Below, in pieces: positions 22,134-32,500 of a stretch of DNA of 64,000 nucleotides. Source of the stretch: Cladopsammia gracilis (lineage: Eukaryota > Cnidaria > Anthozoa > Scleractinia > Dendrophylliidae); assembly GCA_022457155.1 (NCBI GenBank), contig JAJGOT010000603.1:186001-250000 (forward strand). The letters run 5' to 3'. The position numbers and the translations under genes were made by a program. Each line of letters starts with the position of its first letter. Within the stretch, counting starts at the first letter, position 1. The notes beneath the pieces were generated by a model. That model was not told the origin of the DNA. It did no database searches and saw only the letters and a program-made list of their open reading frames with translations.

Positions 22134-22516
22134 GGTCCATTTATTTATCGATTTTCCTTTGTTTATATCATATTTTTTATTCCATTTGACAGCTTTTTAA
22201 ATTTCCTGTGCAGTCACTTGACTAAAAGGATGAATAAATAGCTGAGCTCATGCATGTACTATAAATTAGCTTGGATAAAAATCGAAACTGTAATATTTAT
22301 TAAGCTTATAGGTCACTATAAAGTTTATAGATCTGCACAGAAGCTGTTATTGCTCATTGTTATTAATACAGCGCTGTCACGTAATTAAATTGGGGGCATA
22401 GTTGCGGTTTCATGTCAATCTATTTTTTTGACAGTTGATACAGCGCTGTCACGTAAAAATTTCAAAATTTCGCCCCATCATTTAATAGACACCTGCATTG
22501 CAGGCTAATTGTGCAA

Positions 22517-22924
22517 CCTTGCATTGCACATATACATTAGCCTCGTGCATTGTGTAGTTCCAGAAAATATCCAGACCCCTACCACGAGGGAATTTCAAAC
22601 TGGACCCCCCCCCCCCCCCTTCGGATTTTCCATTTTCATAAGGAAACGTTGACTCCCCCACCCCTCTGGAATTTCCCTGAAATATCGCCCACCCCATACC
22701 CTCTGGAAAGTTTTTTTTTCTTCCTTTAGAAGGGTTCAAGAGTTGAACAAACACAAAACCAAAGGCCGTGTGTTAATAGCCATTCATTTGCTAATTTAAA
22801 GCTGTGTTAAATGAACGCCGTAAATTATCTTTAAAAAATAACATCAACTCAATTTCTTCATACATTAGATCCTGTCTAAAACTTACACAATATTGCTAGC
22901 ACTCAAAGGGAGTTCGTATTTTAA
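22517..22924. other. Spacer upstream of gene A, beyond the transposon
   Basis: It continues the gene 5' flank interrupted by the RecQ-bearing element (compare 63734 onward in copy B). It holds a TATATG at 22529-22535 that corresponds to the TATA-like box of copy B. A poly-C/poly-T stretch (22600-22720) looks degenerate. No gene. Confidence 0.5.
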
Positions 22925-23525
22925 CAGGGCATCTGATAGGATGCAGAAAAAAAATTTAAAATATGCGGAAATTTAAGGGCACATTATGCGGGAAAATGTG
23001 TTGATTATGGGGAAAACACGCTGGATTATGCGGAAATTTAAAGTGATAATTGGGCCTTTCCAATGCATTTACATCGAACACATAAATGCACGAACATCAA
23101 AATACCTGTATTAACACAGTGCTCGCTATCTTTGTCAGATATTTTGAAGCTTTTAGCAATGAAGGAACACCGAAGACGAACGAAAGAAGCCAAAGAAAAG
23201 AGTGTAAACAAGTGGCCATCTTGGTTAACCTTAGTAACCAGGCTAACCACAAAACTAGTATCCAGGGTCATCGCCAACAGACGCATGGAACACCCGAAGG
23301 TTTTAAAACGCTTGTGAACAAAGTGGCATGTTTTCATCGATGTTTAGGAGAAAAACTGCTTCAAAATAATCAATCTCTTCGGCTTTTACGTATGTGAGGA
23401 AGGTTTGCAGCTGCTTTATTGTTAATATTGGGCAATTTTTTCAGTTTTATGCGGAAAATGCTCCGAAGATGCGGGGATTAGAGAATTATGAGGATCTGCA
23501 TCACCGCATCCTGTCAGATGCCCTG
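22925..23525. mobile_element. CAGGGCATCTGA-ended transposon, 6-bp target duplication
   Basis: Ends CAGGGCATCTGATAGGATGC / GCATCCTGTCAGATGCCCTG are flanked by TTTTAA (22919-22924, 23526-23531). The interior has repeated GCGGAAATTTAA and GCGGGAAAA phrases. ORFs of about 100 codons on both strands (23038-23397) overlap each other and are not recognisable. Non-autonomous, 601 bp. Confidence 0.8.
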
Positions 23526-23925
23526 TTTTAAACTCTCGATCGTCTTTAATTGTTGCTAGTTTGCGTCCAAAGAACTTTTAAGAAAGAGAAAAATGTTTCC
23601 TTACTGCAGCAGGGTTAGGAAAAATGCAGGTTGTCTGATTTAAGCTTCAGAATGACCTGCAAAAATTGGTAAGTGACACTTAAAGTGTCACTTACCAATT
23701 TTTGCAGTTTTTGCAATTTTTGCAATTTTTGTCTGATTTAAGCTTCAGAATGACCTGCAAAAATTGGTAAGTGACACTTAAGACAACCTGCATTTTTCCT
23801 AACCCTGCTGCAGTAAAGAAACGTTTTTCTCTTTCTTAAAAGTTCTTTGGACGCAAACTAGCAACAATTAAAGACAATCGAGAGTTTAAAACAGGGCATC
23901 TGACAGGATGCGGTGATGCAGATCC
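23495..23925. repeat. Large palindrome containing a duplicated transposon end
   Basis: GCATCCTGTCAGATGCCCTG and the following ~150 bp (TTAATTGTTGCTAGTTTGCG, AGAAAGAGAAAAA, CTGCAGCAGGGTTAGG) return in inverted order up to CAGGGCATCTGACAGGATGC at about 23895-23914. The centre is near 23684 (GACACTTAAAGTGTC). The inversion includes the right end of the preceding transposon and its flank, so it formed after that insertion. Confidence 0.75.
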
Positions 23926-24754
23926 GCGTAATTCTCTATAATATGGAGTCAATACGAATTCATGAAAAATCAATCGTTTTCCCAACCATTCGGATGCGAA
24001 TTTGGCCTCCAAACCCCCCTCCCCTTCGGAATTTCCTAGGCCATGGAGCCTTTTCAGGAGTCTTTTACACAACAGGGTGTTGAATTATACATGTCTCAGT
24101 GTGAAAGAAAATTTATTTCAAAATTGAAGAACTGTAGCCAAGACAACACATACCGGTATTAAAAATTTTGAAGATGTTTTCTGGCCACTGTGCAAAATGA
24201 AATTTTGAGCTTAAACTGCTGTTAGTGCACAGTCTTTGATGGATAAAAAAGGAAATTTTATCCTCCTGCCATCTTTTAAAAGAAATCTTGAATGAAACTA
24301 AAATTGATAATTCAAGTTAATGATAGCAGTGACAGATTATAGGAGAAGTCTGTTAAATTTAGCCTTCAGAGGTTTATTAAGCTGTCAGGAAAAAATGGAC
24401 TGAATTTGAATATTAATGTTTAAAATAAAGAATAATTTATTGAGACCTACTGATAACATGAAACACAACAACTTTCTAAAATATCTGCTCATATCTCTGT
24501 GAAATTCCATAGAAAAATATCCATCTTCATTTTCACATTAATATTCCTCTTTTACGAGCAATACTTAGGAGAAAACTAAATGATCCAGTGAGCTTCAAGT
24601 TTATTTTTTTTTTTAAGAAACATACCAATGATACAAACGTGACTTTCTTAGTTATTCTTTATAGGCCTTTTGTTTTCACATTAGACACTCCTCCTGTTCT
24701 TCCTGGCAGTCAAACCCTCTCCCTGTCATGCATTCCTTAACCCTTGTGGATGTA
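23926..24754. other. Non-genic spacer
   Basis: AT-rich sequence without a gene or a clear repeat boundary. A 78-codon minus-strand ORF (23836-24072) overlaps the palindrome and is not convincing. Confidence 0.45.
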
Positions 24755-25235
24755 TTGTGGGTCAAAATTTTCCTTGGTTCAAAATTTATTTTCCTTCGTT
24801 TAAAACTCATAATAATATACATGAAAAAATTACTCAATTCTGATTGGCTAAGAGAAGTGCAGTTCAAATGTAACACCAGTGCAAAATGCGTATCACCGGT
24901 GCAAAAAGTGTAACACCAGTGCAAATTACAAATAAAAAAAAAATTTGCAAAAAAATTTTTGCAAAAAAAAAATTCCAAACAATGATGGATGCAAATTTTT
25001 TCATGTATAATTATTAATAAGTAATCATACCGTTTTCTCATTCAATTTGGGATTAATTTGCACTTGTGAGTTTTTCAAAAATCTCAAATTGAGCTTTTTG
25101 AAAAACTCACTTGTGCAAATTAATCCCAAATTGAACTCGAAACCGTATGATTACCTATACATTATCATGCATTTTTCATACCCAAAAACAAAGGAAAATA
25201 AAATTTTGAACCAAGGAAAATTTTGATCCACAACA
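24755..25235. mobile_element. Long palindromic MITE, relative of the intron 1 element
   Basis: TTGTGGGTCAAAATTTTCC...TTGGTTCAAAATTTATTTTCC is mirrored by GGAAAATAAAATTTTGAACC...GATCCACAA. A second near-perfect inverted repeat sits inside (about 25018-25148: GTAATCATAC...TTGGGATTAATTTGCAC / GTGCAAATTAATCCCAA...GTATGATTAC). Same end type as 19231-19356, with longer contents. Confidence 0.75.
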
Positions 25236-25494
25236 GATGCATCCTAAAATCGTTCCATTCATTGTATTACCGGTACTACAATGCTACGATGGTTAAACTC
25301 TCTCTATTCAAACTTGTATATTGAACTTTATTATCTCACACAATGATCTAATGAAATTATTAATGAAAACAAAAACTTACCAAAGCTTGTTAAATGTACC
25401 ATTGAAACCTTACACCACCACATGACTATACTTGAACTGAATCACTCTATGGCCGACCTTTAAAATATAAATTGAGGCCTATAAGTGACATGAG

Positions 25495-25628
25495 GAAGAT
25501 GTAATGTTTATTGTCACGAGTGTGGGACAAAGAAAAAAATCTAAGTCCTGAACAGGAATCAAACCTACGACCTTCCACACACTGATAGGATGCTCTAACC
25601 ACTGAGCTACGAGAGACTTGTGGAGTGC
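25495..25628 (-). repeat. tRNA-derived SINE head
   Basis: Read on the minus strand: CGTAGCTCAGTGGTTAGAGC is a pol III A-box-type tRNA 5' part. About 35 bp later GGTCGTAGGTTTGATTCCTG is a B box with the GGTTTGATTCC core. Downstream come T-rich sequences. It resembles the head of a tRNA-Lys/Thr-like SINE. It cannot be a working tRNA because the stems do not pair. Confidence 0.6.
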
Positions 25629-26380
25629 AAGGTCACATACTAGGTTCATACACTGGTCAGATACTCTAACCACTGAGCTACGAGAGACTTGTGGTGAGCA
25701 AGGTCACATACTAGGTTCACACACTGATCAGATGCTCTAACCACTGAACTACAAGAGACTTGTGGAGAGCAAGGTCACATACTAGGTTCATACACTGGTC
25801 GGATTCTCTAACCACTGAGCTACAAGAGACTCATGGTGAGCAAAGTCAGATACTACATGTAGGATCACACACTGGTCAGATGCTCTAATCACTGAGCGAC
25901 AAGAGACATGTGGCGAGCAAGGTCACATACTAGGTTCACACAATGGTTGGATGCTCTAACCACTGAGCTACGAGAGATCAGATGCTCTAGTGGAGAGCAA
26001 GGTCACATACTAGGTCTAGCCACTGAGCTACGAGTACCTCAGTAACCTAGTATGTGAGCAAGGTCACATACTAGGTTCACACACTGGTCGGATGCTCTAA
26101 CCACTGAGCACTGAGGTACGTGTATGAGAGACTTGTGGCGAGCAAGGTCACATACTAGATTCACACACTGGTCGGATATTCTAACCACGGAGCTACGAGA
26201 GACTTGTGGCGAGCAAGGTCACATACTAGGTTCACACACTGATCGGATATTCTAACCACTGAGCTATGAGAGACTGTCTTGTGGTGAGCAAGGTCATATA
26301 CTAGGTTCACACGCTGGTCAGATGCTCTAACCACTGAGCTATGAGAGACTTGTGGTAAGCAAAGTCACATACTACTGTAG
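25597..26380 (-). repeat. ~71-bp tandem array built from the tRNA head of a SINE
   Basis: About ten units each contain (minus strand) GTAGCTCAGTGGTTAGAGC, then CGACCAGTGTGTGAACCTAG and TATGTGACCTTGCTC. Unit starts are 71 bp apart near 25597, 25668, 25739 and 25810, with small insertions later (77 bp to 25887) and rearranged units at 25980-26130. Every unit keeps the A box but lacks the B box of the first copy. Non-coding. Confidence 0.8.
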
Positions 26381-26618
26381 GTTCATGTATGACATGCGTC
26401 CTGTGTACTGCTGGGATCAGCAATATGTCGATCATGTAAGGTGATAAAAAGAGAAAGATGGTAAATGTCATACCTGTAGATGCGTAATGAAATGAGAAAG
26501 ATGCAATGTTTATCACGACATGAACATGGAATAAAGAAAAAAAATCTGAGTATGAACAAATAAACTTTATATCTTTCTCATTTCATTACTGAGCTTGGCA
26601 TTTATCTTTCTATAGTGA

Positions 26619-26982
26619 GGCCATCCCCATAACATGTTTCGTTTCCCATCGCCTTCCCCCTCATGAAAGTGGGTCAGTCGGTCTATCGCAAAAAAAATTG
26701 ACTGAGGGAGCCCGAGACCAGAAAAAGCCTGGATGCTAAGTAAGAAGGCCTGGTTACAAGTGTGCTTTCGATTACATGTACCAATGTTTTCCAAATCCAA
26801 ATTTACTCCTCATCTACAATGGAGGCTAATAAATTAAATATAAGATTTCTATTCACAATAAAGTCTTGATCACACGTTTAAAAAGTAAAATTTTGCTTGT
26901 CAGACAGTGTATCTGAATTTTTTTTCGGGGGGGGGGGGGGGAGGTCGGGCGATGGGAAACGAAACATTTTATGGGGATGGCC
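26619..26982. mobile_element. MITE, GGCCATCCCCAT ends, TGA duplication
   Basis: GGCCATCCCCATAACATG and TTTCGTTTCCCATCGCC are mirrored by GGCGATGGGAAACGAAAC and ATGGGGATGGCC. Flanked by TGA on both sides. Contains a poly-G run (about 26930-26941). 364 bp, non-coding. Confidence 0.75.
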
Positions 26983-27784
26983 TGACATGTTTTATACAAA
27001 AGAACATATTTCAGGACCATATTTCATAGGAGAGAATTACATGCAAGTCTTAGTGACTGGGTTAAAATGAATTCGATTAATTAATCGTTCGATAATAGGA
27101 ATTATAAAGCGGGTAATGAGATCTCGAGACAACACCAATTCGGGAGCATCTTGAAAAAATACGTGTCACGCGATCTGATTCCATATGATCATTGCCTCAA
27201 ACTACTACAATGTTTATACTCTTCTGAAAGCTACAGTTAAAAGAATAGAATGCATAAAAATACTAAGCTTAATTGTACATATCTGAATTTAGCTGGATTT
27301 ATTAAGGTTAATGAATGTGTCTTACCTTCAGGAATGCAATATGGCGACAATCTGCGAAGAAAATGCAGCCACGCGAAGACAATCACCGCTATGTCGACGT
27401 ACAGACTACATAATGAAACGCTTGGTGAGAAGATCAAGTCAGCCCATGATTGCAAAATTGACAACAACAGCTACAAGTCGAAAATCACAAGCGAAAGAGG
27501 ACACACAAATCTCCACCAAACTTTTGGGTTTCTATCGACAAGCTTCCGCCTTCTGTAGCGTCTCTCACTAGAAATCTTTTTATTGGTCAAATAGTGTCAC
27601 ATGTCTGTCACGTGCTAAAAAGGCTAATGGCAGAATCCACTGGACAGAGAACTTTTAGACTCGAGGAAACTGATTTTATGGATTGGAATGGATTATACGA
27701 AATTAAAAGAGCAAAAAAAAGGCGACAAATGTAACAATTAATGAGTAAAGGGCTTAGTTTGTAAAGAAACTGTGGTGCTGCATC
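26983..27784. other. Non-genic spacer
   Basis: No gene supported. A minus-strand open stretch at 27467-27328 ends in a strong donor (CCTGAAG|GTAAGACA), but it has no in-frame ATG and does not match the phase needed by gene A exon 2. It could be a non-coding 5' exon of something. Confidence 0.4.
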
Positions 27785-28490
27785 CACGGTGGGCACAGAA
27801 GGCTAAAAAAGATGCAGATATTCCTTCGTAACAAAATGGCTTAAATTACAACTTCGAAATTTCTCAACAGCACAGAACTCAGCACTTTCACAAATTGAAT
27901 ATATTTTGTTTTTCCATTTTTGCAGTTTTTGGCGGGAAAATGACGTCATAAAGTTGGCGCCAAAAAATTAATTTTGTATTATGGGATATCTGATGAAAAT
28001 TTCTGAAAGTACTCGCCACAAGCATGTCAAAACTGAAAAAATCTTGTAAATATGTTGATCCGATCAAAAGATATGACGTTTCAAAGTTTGAATTTCCCGC
28101 CCATTTTCTGCTGGGGTCAAAGGTCATTTAGAATCAAATCGACTGAAAAACTAGCGCTTCAAATAACTTCAACAGTTTTGAACCTAGGAAGCTGAAATTT
28201 TGCAACAATATAGAAGTTATAATTCGCAAAATTCCTATGTTTTTTGATTTTCAAAGTTAGGTATTTTGGCGGGAAAATGACGTCACAAAGATGGCGCCAA
28301 CATTTTAAATTAGTATTATGGGATATCTGATGTCAGCTTCTGAAAGTATACGCCATAATAATTTCAAAAGTGAAAAAATTTCGTAAATATGTTGTTGCGA
28401 CCCAAAGATATGACATTTCGAAGTTGGAATTTAAGCCATTTTGTTACGACGGAATATATGCATCTTTTTTAGCCTTCTGTGCCCACCGTG
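27785..28490. mobile_element. MITE with ~60-bp inverted ends and an internal ~340-bp tandem repeat
   Basis: CACGGTGGGCACAGAAGGCT...CTTCGTAACAAAATGGCTT is mirrored by AAGCCATTTTGTTACGACGG...AGCCTTCTGTGCCCACCGTG, flanked by ATC on both sides. Inside, a GGCGGGAAAATGACGTCA...ATGGGATATCTGATG block occurs twice (about 27930 and 28268) with moderate divergence, each holding a CRE-like TGACGTCA. No coding frame. Confidence 0.8.
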
Positions 28491-29248
28491 ATCCGTGGAA
28501 GACTGAAACACAAAACTGCCGGGCTAAAGTATTACCAGCACAAAACTATCAACTTTTCAGAATTCATTTCATATTGGATTTCCATATTATTCGCGCCATG
28601 CCATGTCTTGGTCTTTCTTAAAATGATGTAGCAGTCGCTCACGCTCTTGGGATGAAAACCACTGCTACGCTAATCTGTAGAAGCAGGCGTTTCAAGAGAA
28701 GAAAAAGTCTGCTCTCACAGGCTACTACTACCGAGGCATTAAAAAAACTGGAACCAAGTTGTTCAAGTACAAGTTGCTGGGACAAGTGTTCGCTTAAATT
28801 CACACTCTCTTTCTCTTCAATTTTTCTTTGGAACTTAAATTTATCAGTGAAAAAGACACTTAAAAGCAAAAGGAACAAAAACGCTAGGTTAACTTTTAAC
28901 CTCAAATTTCCTTAATGCTTAGTTATATATTTTTACGCCGACTTACGTAATATATAAAAGTTAGATTCTAGTATAATTTTGATTTTTTTTATATAACCAC
29001 AGGACTCGATGGAAAAGAAGATCTTTTTCATAAATTAATACCGTGTATCATTTCCAACTATCTGGGAGTATTGAAATGTTTTCTTCCATATCTTCTGAAT
29101 AATTTAAAAAATATTACAGAATGTTGAAAAGCATGTTTAATAATAGATTTCAGTTTCCAATGTCATTCCATATTTTAATATGCTATTCCACAAACCGTTT
29201 AAGTCCCATAACTTCTCCTATGAACCCCCAGTTATTATACAATGCAGC
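28491..29248. other. Non-genic spacer
   Basis: Two overlapping ~88-codon ORFs on opposite strands (28639-28915) are mutually exclusive and unrecognised. The rest is AT-rich. Nothing else seen. Confidence 0.45.
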
Positions 29249-29483
29249 CTGTTCCAGGCGTTCAGATAGTGGAGAGCGAGGCAAGGAAAAATTACGAGGA
29301 GCCTGTGGCAGGCCTTTTGATTGGAGATATGGCAAAAAGAAAGGCCGCGCGTCACAGGATAAATTGCGAGCGGAAGAAAGCGAGGAAACTGGGGATAGCG
29401 GGTCTATCTTTCGCGCATATTCCCCTCCGTTAGCACTCGCGATATTTTTCCTTCGCTCCCCATTATCTGAACGCCTGGAACAG
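29249..29483. mobile_element. MITE with CTGTTCCAGGCGTTCA termini
   Basis: CTGTTCCAGGCGTTCAGATA is mirrored by TATCTGAACGCCTGGAACAG. Inner portions GGAGAGCGAGGCAAGGAAAA / TTTTTCCTTCGCTCCCC also pair. Same family as 12268-12492. The ORF across it (125 codons) exists only because the GC-rich MITE lacks stops. Confidence 0.8.
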
Positions 29484-30119
29484 GTACATACAATATAGAC
29501 AGATAGTCAATTTATTTTCAAGACAATCTTCCCAAGTTGCGTGATTGATGTCTTAACTCTCAACACCTGCCTGTTTGAGTTATGTGTTGACTCTGACTTG
29601 TACGACTACTACTAAGAGGTTGAAACAAAACTGCGTGGAAACGGTTATATTTTCCAACTTTGAGGGCAAGGTATTAACTATTTTTTGCCCCTTTTCTCTT
29701 TATTACTTAATTATTCATTCCTGTCAAATTGTTAATTTTTTGGAGAATAAATAAATAAATAAATAAATAAATAAATAGAAACGGTAGTCTTTAAGGGACA
29801 GAAAACATTTGTTTGTGTTTTTATTGTTAAAGAAACATGATTTAAAGTTTGTGGGAATAACAAACTGCTGTGAAAACACGAGTCAAAGAGGAATGTTTTA
29901 ATTCCTGCTACTAGTTTCCACGGAAACACAGACAAAATGTTGTCTGATCCCTTTAGTAAATAACCCATCCAAAACCAGTGGATGTTTTTCACTCGCTCTG
30001 ATTGGCTACTCAATCAAACCCCATCAAAACACTATGATAACACGTGACATGTGATGTTTTTCACTCGCTCTGATTGGCTACTCAATCAAACACCAGTAAA
30101 ACACTATGATAACACGTGA
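29484..30119. repeat. Spacer with (AAAT)n tract and a 72-bp direct duplication
   Basis: ATAAATAAATAAATAAATA at 29745-29777 resembles a retroposon tail. A block containing CACTCGCTCTGATTGGCTAC and ACTATGATAACACGTGAC occurs twice in tandem (about 29985-30050 and 30057-30120). No gene. Confidence 0.6.
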
Positions 30120-30282
30120 CCTGTCAACAGGCCTTCTGGTTGGGGATAGGGCGAAAAGAAAGGCCCCACCCCTTTCTCTCTCCCCAGTTTTTTCCTCGGC
30201 TCGCTTGCTCTCTCACGATCTTTCTTTTCTTATCACGGCCTTTCTTTTCACCCTATTCCCAAACAGAAGGCCTGTTTACAGG
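30120..30282. mobile_element. Palindromic MITE
   Basis: CCTGTCAACAGGCCTTCTGG...GATAGGGCGAAAAGAAAGGC is mirrored by GCCTTTCTTTTCACCCTATT...AACAGAAGGCCTGTTTACAGG, about 163 bp. The plus-strand ORF starting at 30106 crosses it and is not credible as a gene. Confidence 0.7.
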
Positions 30283-30539
30283 CTAGATAAGATGGCGGTG
30301 GAGCGGCGAACACGCGAAGAGAATGGTGAGGAATTAGATAAGATCCTTGTTATGGAGGCTCTGTCACCCAAAGTTTGTCTTCACCCAAACGATTCAGGCG
30401 CTACGCAGGCTTATTTAGAATATAACCCACGAAAAATTACTAACTGTGATTCTAGAGAGTTGAAAAGGCACAGCTTTCAACCAAGAATATCTGGCATTTT
30501 TCAAGGTTACATACATCCCAGCCATTTTCCCAAAACTAT

Positions 30540-31065
30540 ATAGGAAAAATAGGAGCACAGGAGCAAAATTATGGGAGATTTATAGGATTTTTAGACAAAA
30601 TATAGGAGTTTTATAGGAGGATTTTCAGACCGCACACAGATGCCATGATAGTTGAAAAACAATTTAATGAGTATTTCACATCATTCCTAAGACTGTGCTT
30701 TCATGTGTTTGAAACTCCGCCCCGAGGTCCGAACTCTTACTCTTTCATATACCTTTTTTGACAGAAAAGGTACCCCTTTCATATACTTTTCATTGAAAAT
30801 GGTACCCCTTTTATACACCTCTCATTGAAATGGTACCCTTTTCATATAGCCTTTTCGTGCGTCTGTTTGATAAATTTTCGAAGGCCCTTTTTATAATACT
30901 TAAACAGCAGTTGTTCCTACACTTTTTATACTTCAACTCGTGTTTTCCCTAACCTTTCCCATACTTCGTGAAATCCCTACCCTTTCATATACTTCAACCT
31001 GTGAAAATCCCTACCCTTTCATATACCTCCCGCCTAAAAAAGGTACCCCTTTCGGGCGGAGCACT
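30540..31065. repeat. Degenerate CCCTTTCATATAC-type tandem array
   Basis: TACCCCTTTCATATACTT and close variants repeat irregularly from about 30735 to 31045, with a TAGGAGTTTTATAGGA-rich stretch just before (30540-30620) that resembles the ends of the 28-kb duplication unit. Non-coding. Confidence 0.6.
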
Positions 31066-31078
31066 CGCGTACAGCCCA

Positions 31079-31440
31079 TTATAGGGAGTACCTCCCCCCC
31101 CCACCCCCCGGGATGAGCCTCTGTGGCTCTTTAAATTCCATGTACCAATCTTCTGTGGTTTCTACCTGATAGATTCTCCACTCATCAGCCAGTTTTTCCA
31201 GATCCACACTTACTTTCAGCCTATTGTCCAGTATTTTAATTGCCTTTCTTGCCCAATCTTTTGAACGGGTATCGGGTTTCAGTACCTTGCTGCTTCTCAG
31301 GATAAAGTTGTCAAGTGGTAGTTTGTTGAGTAGATGCTTTGTTGCAGCTATGAGAAATGATTTGGCTCCCAGGACAAACTTCTTTTGCTTTTCTTCTGAA
31401 AACTTCCCAATTCTCTGCGGGTTTGTTCTCAAATGTGTTT
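31079..31440 (-). pseudogene. Fragment resembling the C-terminal region of a transposase-derived (possibly hAT-like) protein
   Basis: An open minus-strand frame of about 117 codons has no ATG at its 5' side (it begins in-frame upstream of a TTG at 31430-31432). It reads FVLGAKSFLIAATKHLL, LPLDNFILRSSKVLKP and LEKLADEWRIYQVE, then runs into a poly-Gly stretch (GGGGG) and stops. The LP-LDN-L...KP...LADEWR-YQ pattern is like a segment seen in animal hAT-type transposase families, but this is recognition by eye only. It lacks the N-terminal BED and catalytic regions, so it is a remnant. Confidence 0.4.
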
Positions 31441-31760
31441 TATGGAGGTAAGGGACGCCACACCCTTTAGAATTTGAGCTGCCAGGAAAACTAAAGGCCC
31501 GGAAATTCTGCCAGTAACCTTAAACAAAACATGAGCTGATACAAACAACTAGCTATTCTTTCAAAGATTAAGGTTAATCCTTAACAGTTAAGAGAAGACC
31601 AAATTAATGTGCTTGTGTCTGTCCCTGTTTTTTTTTTTTGCAAGGAAATTTCTCAAGTGACATTTTGGACACAACCTCTAAATATGAGACAACATAAAAT
31701 GCTGAAGTTCTAATGACAAGAAGACAATAAGTACAATAAGTACATGTACTTACATCTGAT
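31441..31760. other. Non-genic spacer at the duplication boundary
   Basis: No gene; contains a short poly-T run. The junction with the second copy of the 28-kb unit lies at its right end. Confidence 0.45.
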
Positions 31761-32095
31761 TATTAATTATAATGTAACCATGAAAATAGGTTGAAACGGT
31801 CTTACCTTGAAATACTGCCCCCAGTCTGATTTAACTGTCCAGGAATAACATCAAACCACAGGTGACAACATATACAGCCTGTACACTCAATACAAACTCA
31901 GTCTGAACTGTTGGACCTCCTTGCTTTATTTTCTTTATCACTTAAGCAGTATTTATAGGAAATATAGGAGTTTTTGGCCAATTATAGGAGTTTTATAGGA
32001 TCCTATAAAATAAATAGGAAAAATAGGAAGGCTCACTGGGGAATATATGAGGTTATTATGGGTGAAGTGTTACCATGGAAACGAGGATATCACTT
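31761..32095. repeat. Left end of the ~28-kb tandem duplication, copy B
   Basis: It matches 3703-3988 closely. After GGCTCACTGGGG the B copy goes straight into the 102-bp array, where copy A has the 3990-4106 hairpin. Confidence 0.75.
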
Positions 32096-32500
32096 GGTAT
32101 AAGCTAAAAGCCTTATTCGTAATCGGTAACGTCAATACACCTTATCCGATGGTTAAACAGATAGTGCACGCGGATAATTTACGAGTTGTGTGGTATTGGT
32201 ATAAGCTAAAAGCCTTATTCGTAAATGGTAACGTCAATATACCTTATTCGATGGTTTAACAGATAGTACACGCGGATATTTTACGAGTTGTGTGGTATTG
32301 GTATAAGCTAAAAGCCCTATTCGTAATGGTACCGTCAATACACCTTATTCGATTGTTTAACAGATAGTACACGCGGATAATTTACGAGTTGTGTGGTATT
32401 GGTATAAGCTAAAAGCCTTATTCGTAATGGTACCGTCAATACACCTTATTCGACGGTTTAACAGATAGTAGACGCGGATAATTTACGAGTTGTGTGGTAT
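32096..32500. repeat. Four-copy 102-bp tandem array
   Basis: Units start with GGTATAAGCTAAAAGCC at 32096, 32198, 32300 and 32401 (periods 102, 102, 101). They include AACAGATAGTACACGCGGAT and ATTTACGAGTTGTGTGG. Related to the disrupted array at 4610-5340. Confidence 0.9.

Larger units (their letters stand above)
19517..22507. mobile_element. RecQ-helicase-bearing DNA transposon, 9-bp target duplication
   Basis: Ends TAGCCTGCAATGCAGG / CCTGCATTGCAGGCTA are followed inside by matching GATGGGGCGAAATTTTGA / TCAAAATTTCGCCCCATC, giving inverted repeats of about 45 bp. It is flanked by direct repeats ATTGTGCAA (19508-19516, 22508-22516). Gene B's 5' flank has a single ATTGTGCAA at the same place (about 63725-63733), i.e. 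an empty site. Inside lies the 5' part of a RecQ-like helicase gene on the plus strand and a nested element. No transposase or nuclease frame remains, so this is a deleted derivative of a larger helicase-encoding element. Helicase-encoding cut-and-paste elements exist (e.g. Academ), but the 9-bp duplication does not fit that group's usual 3-4 bp, so I leave the superfamily open. Confidence 0.8.

Noticed and set aside
27328..27467. Possible 5' exon of gene A with hydrophobic stretch and good donor
   Set aside because: No in-frame ATG, phase does not fit exon 2, and a conserved start exon exists closer to the gene.
30106..30543. 145-codon plus-strand ORF
   Set aside because: Its first third is a palindromic MITE and the rest matches nothing I recognise; no upstream or downstream gene structure.
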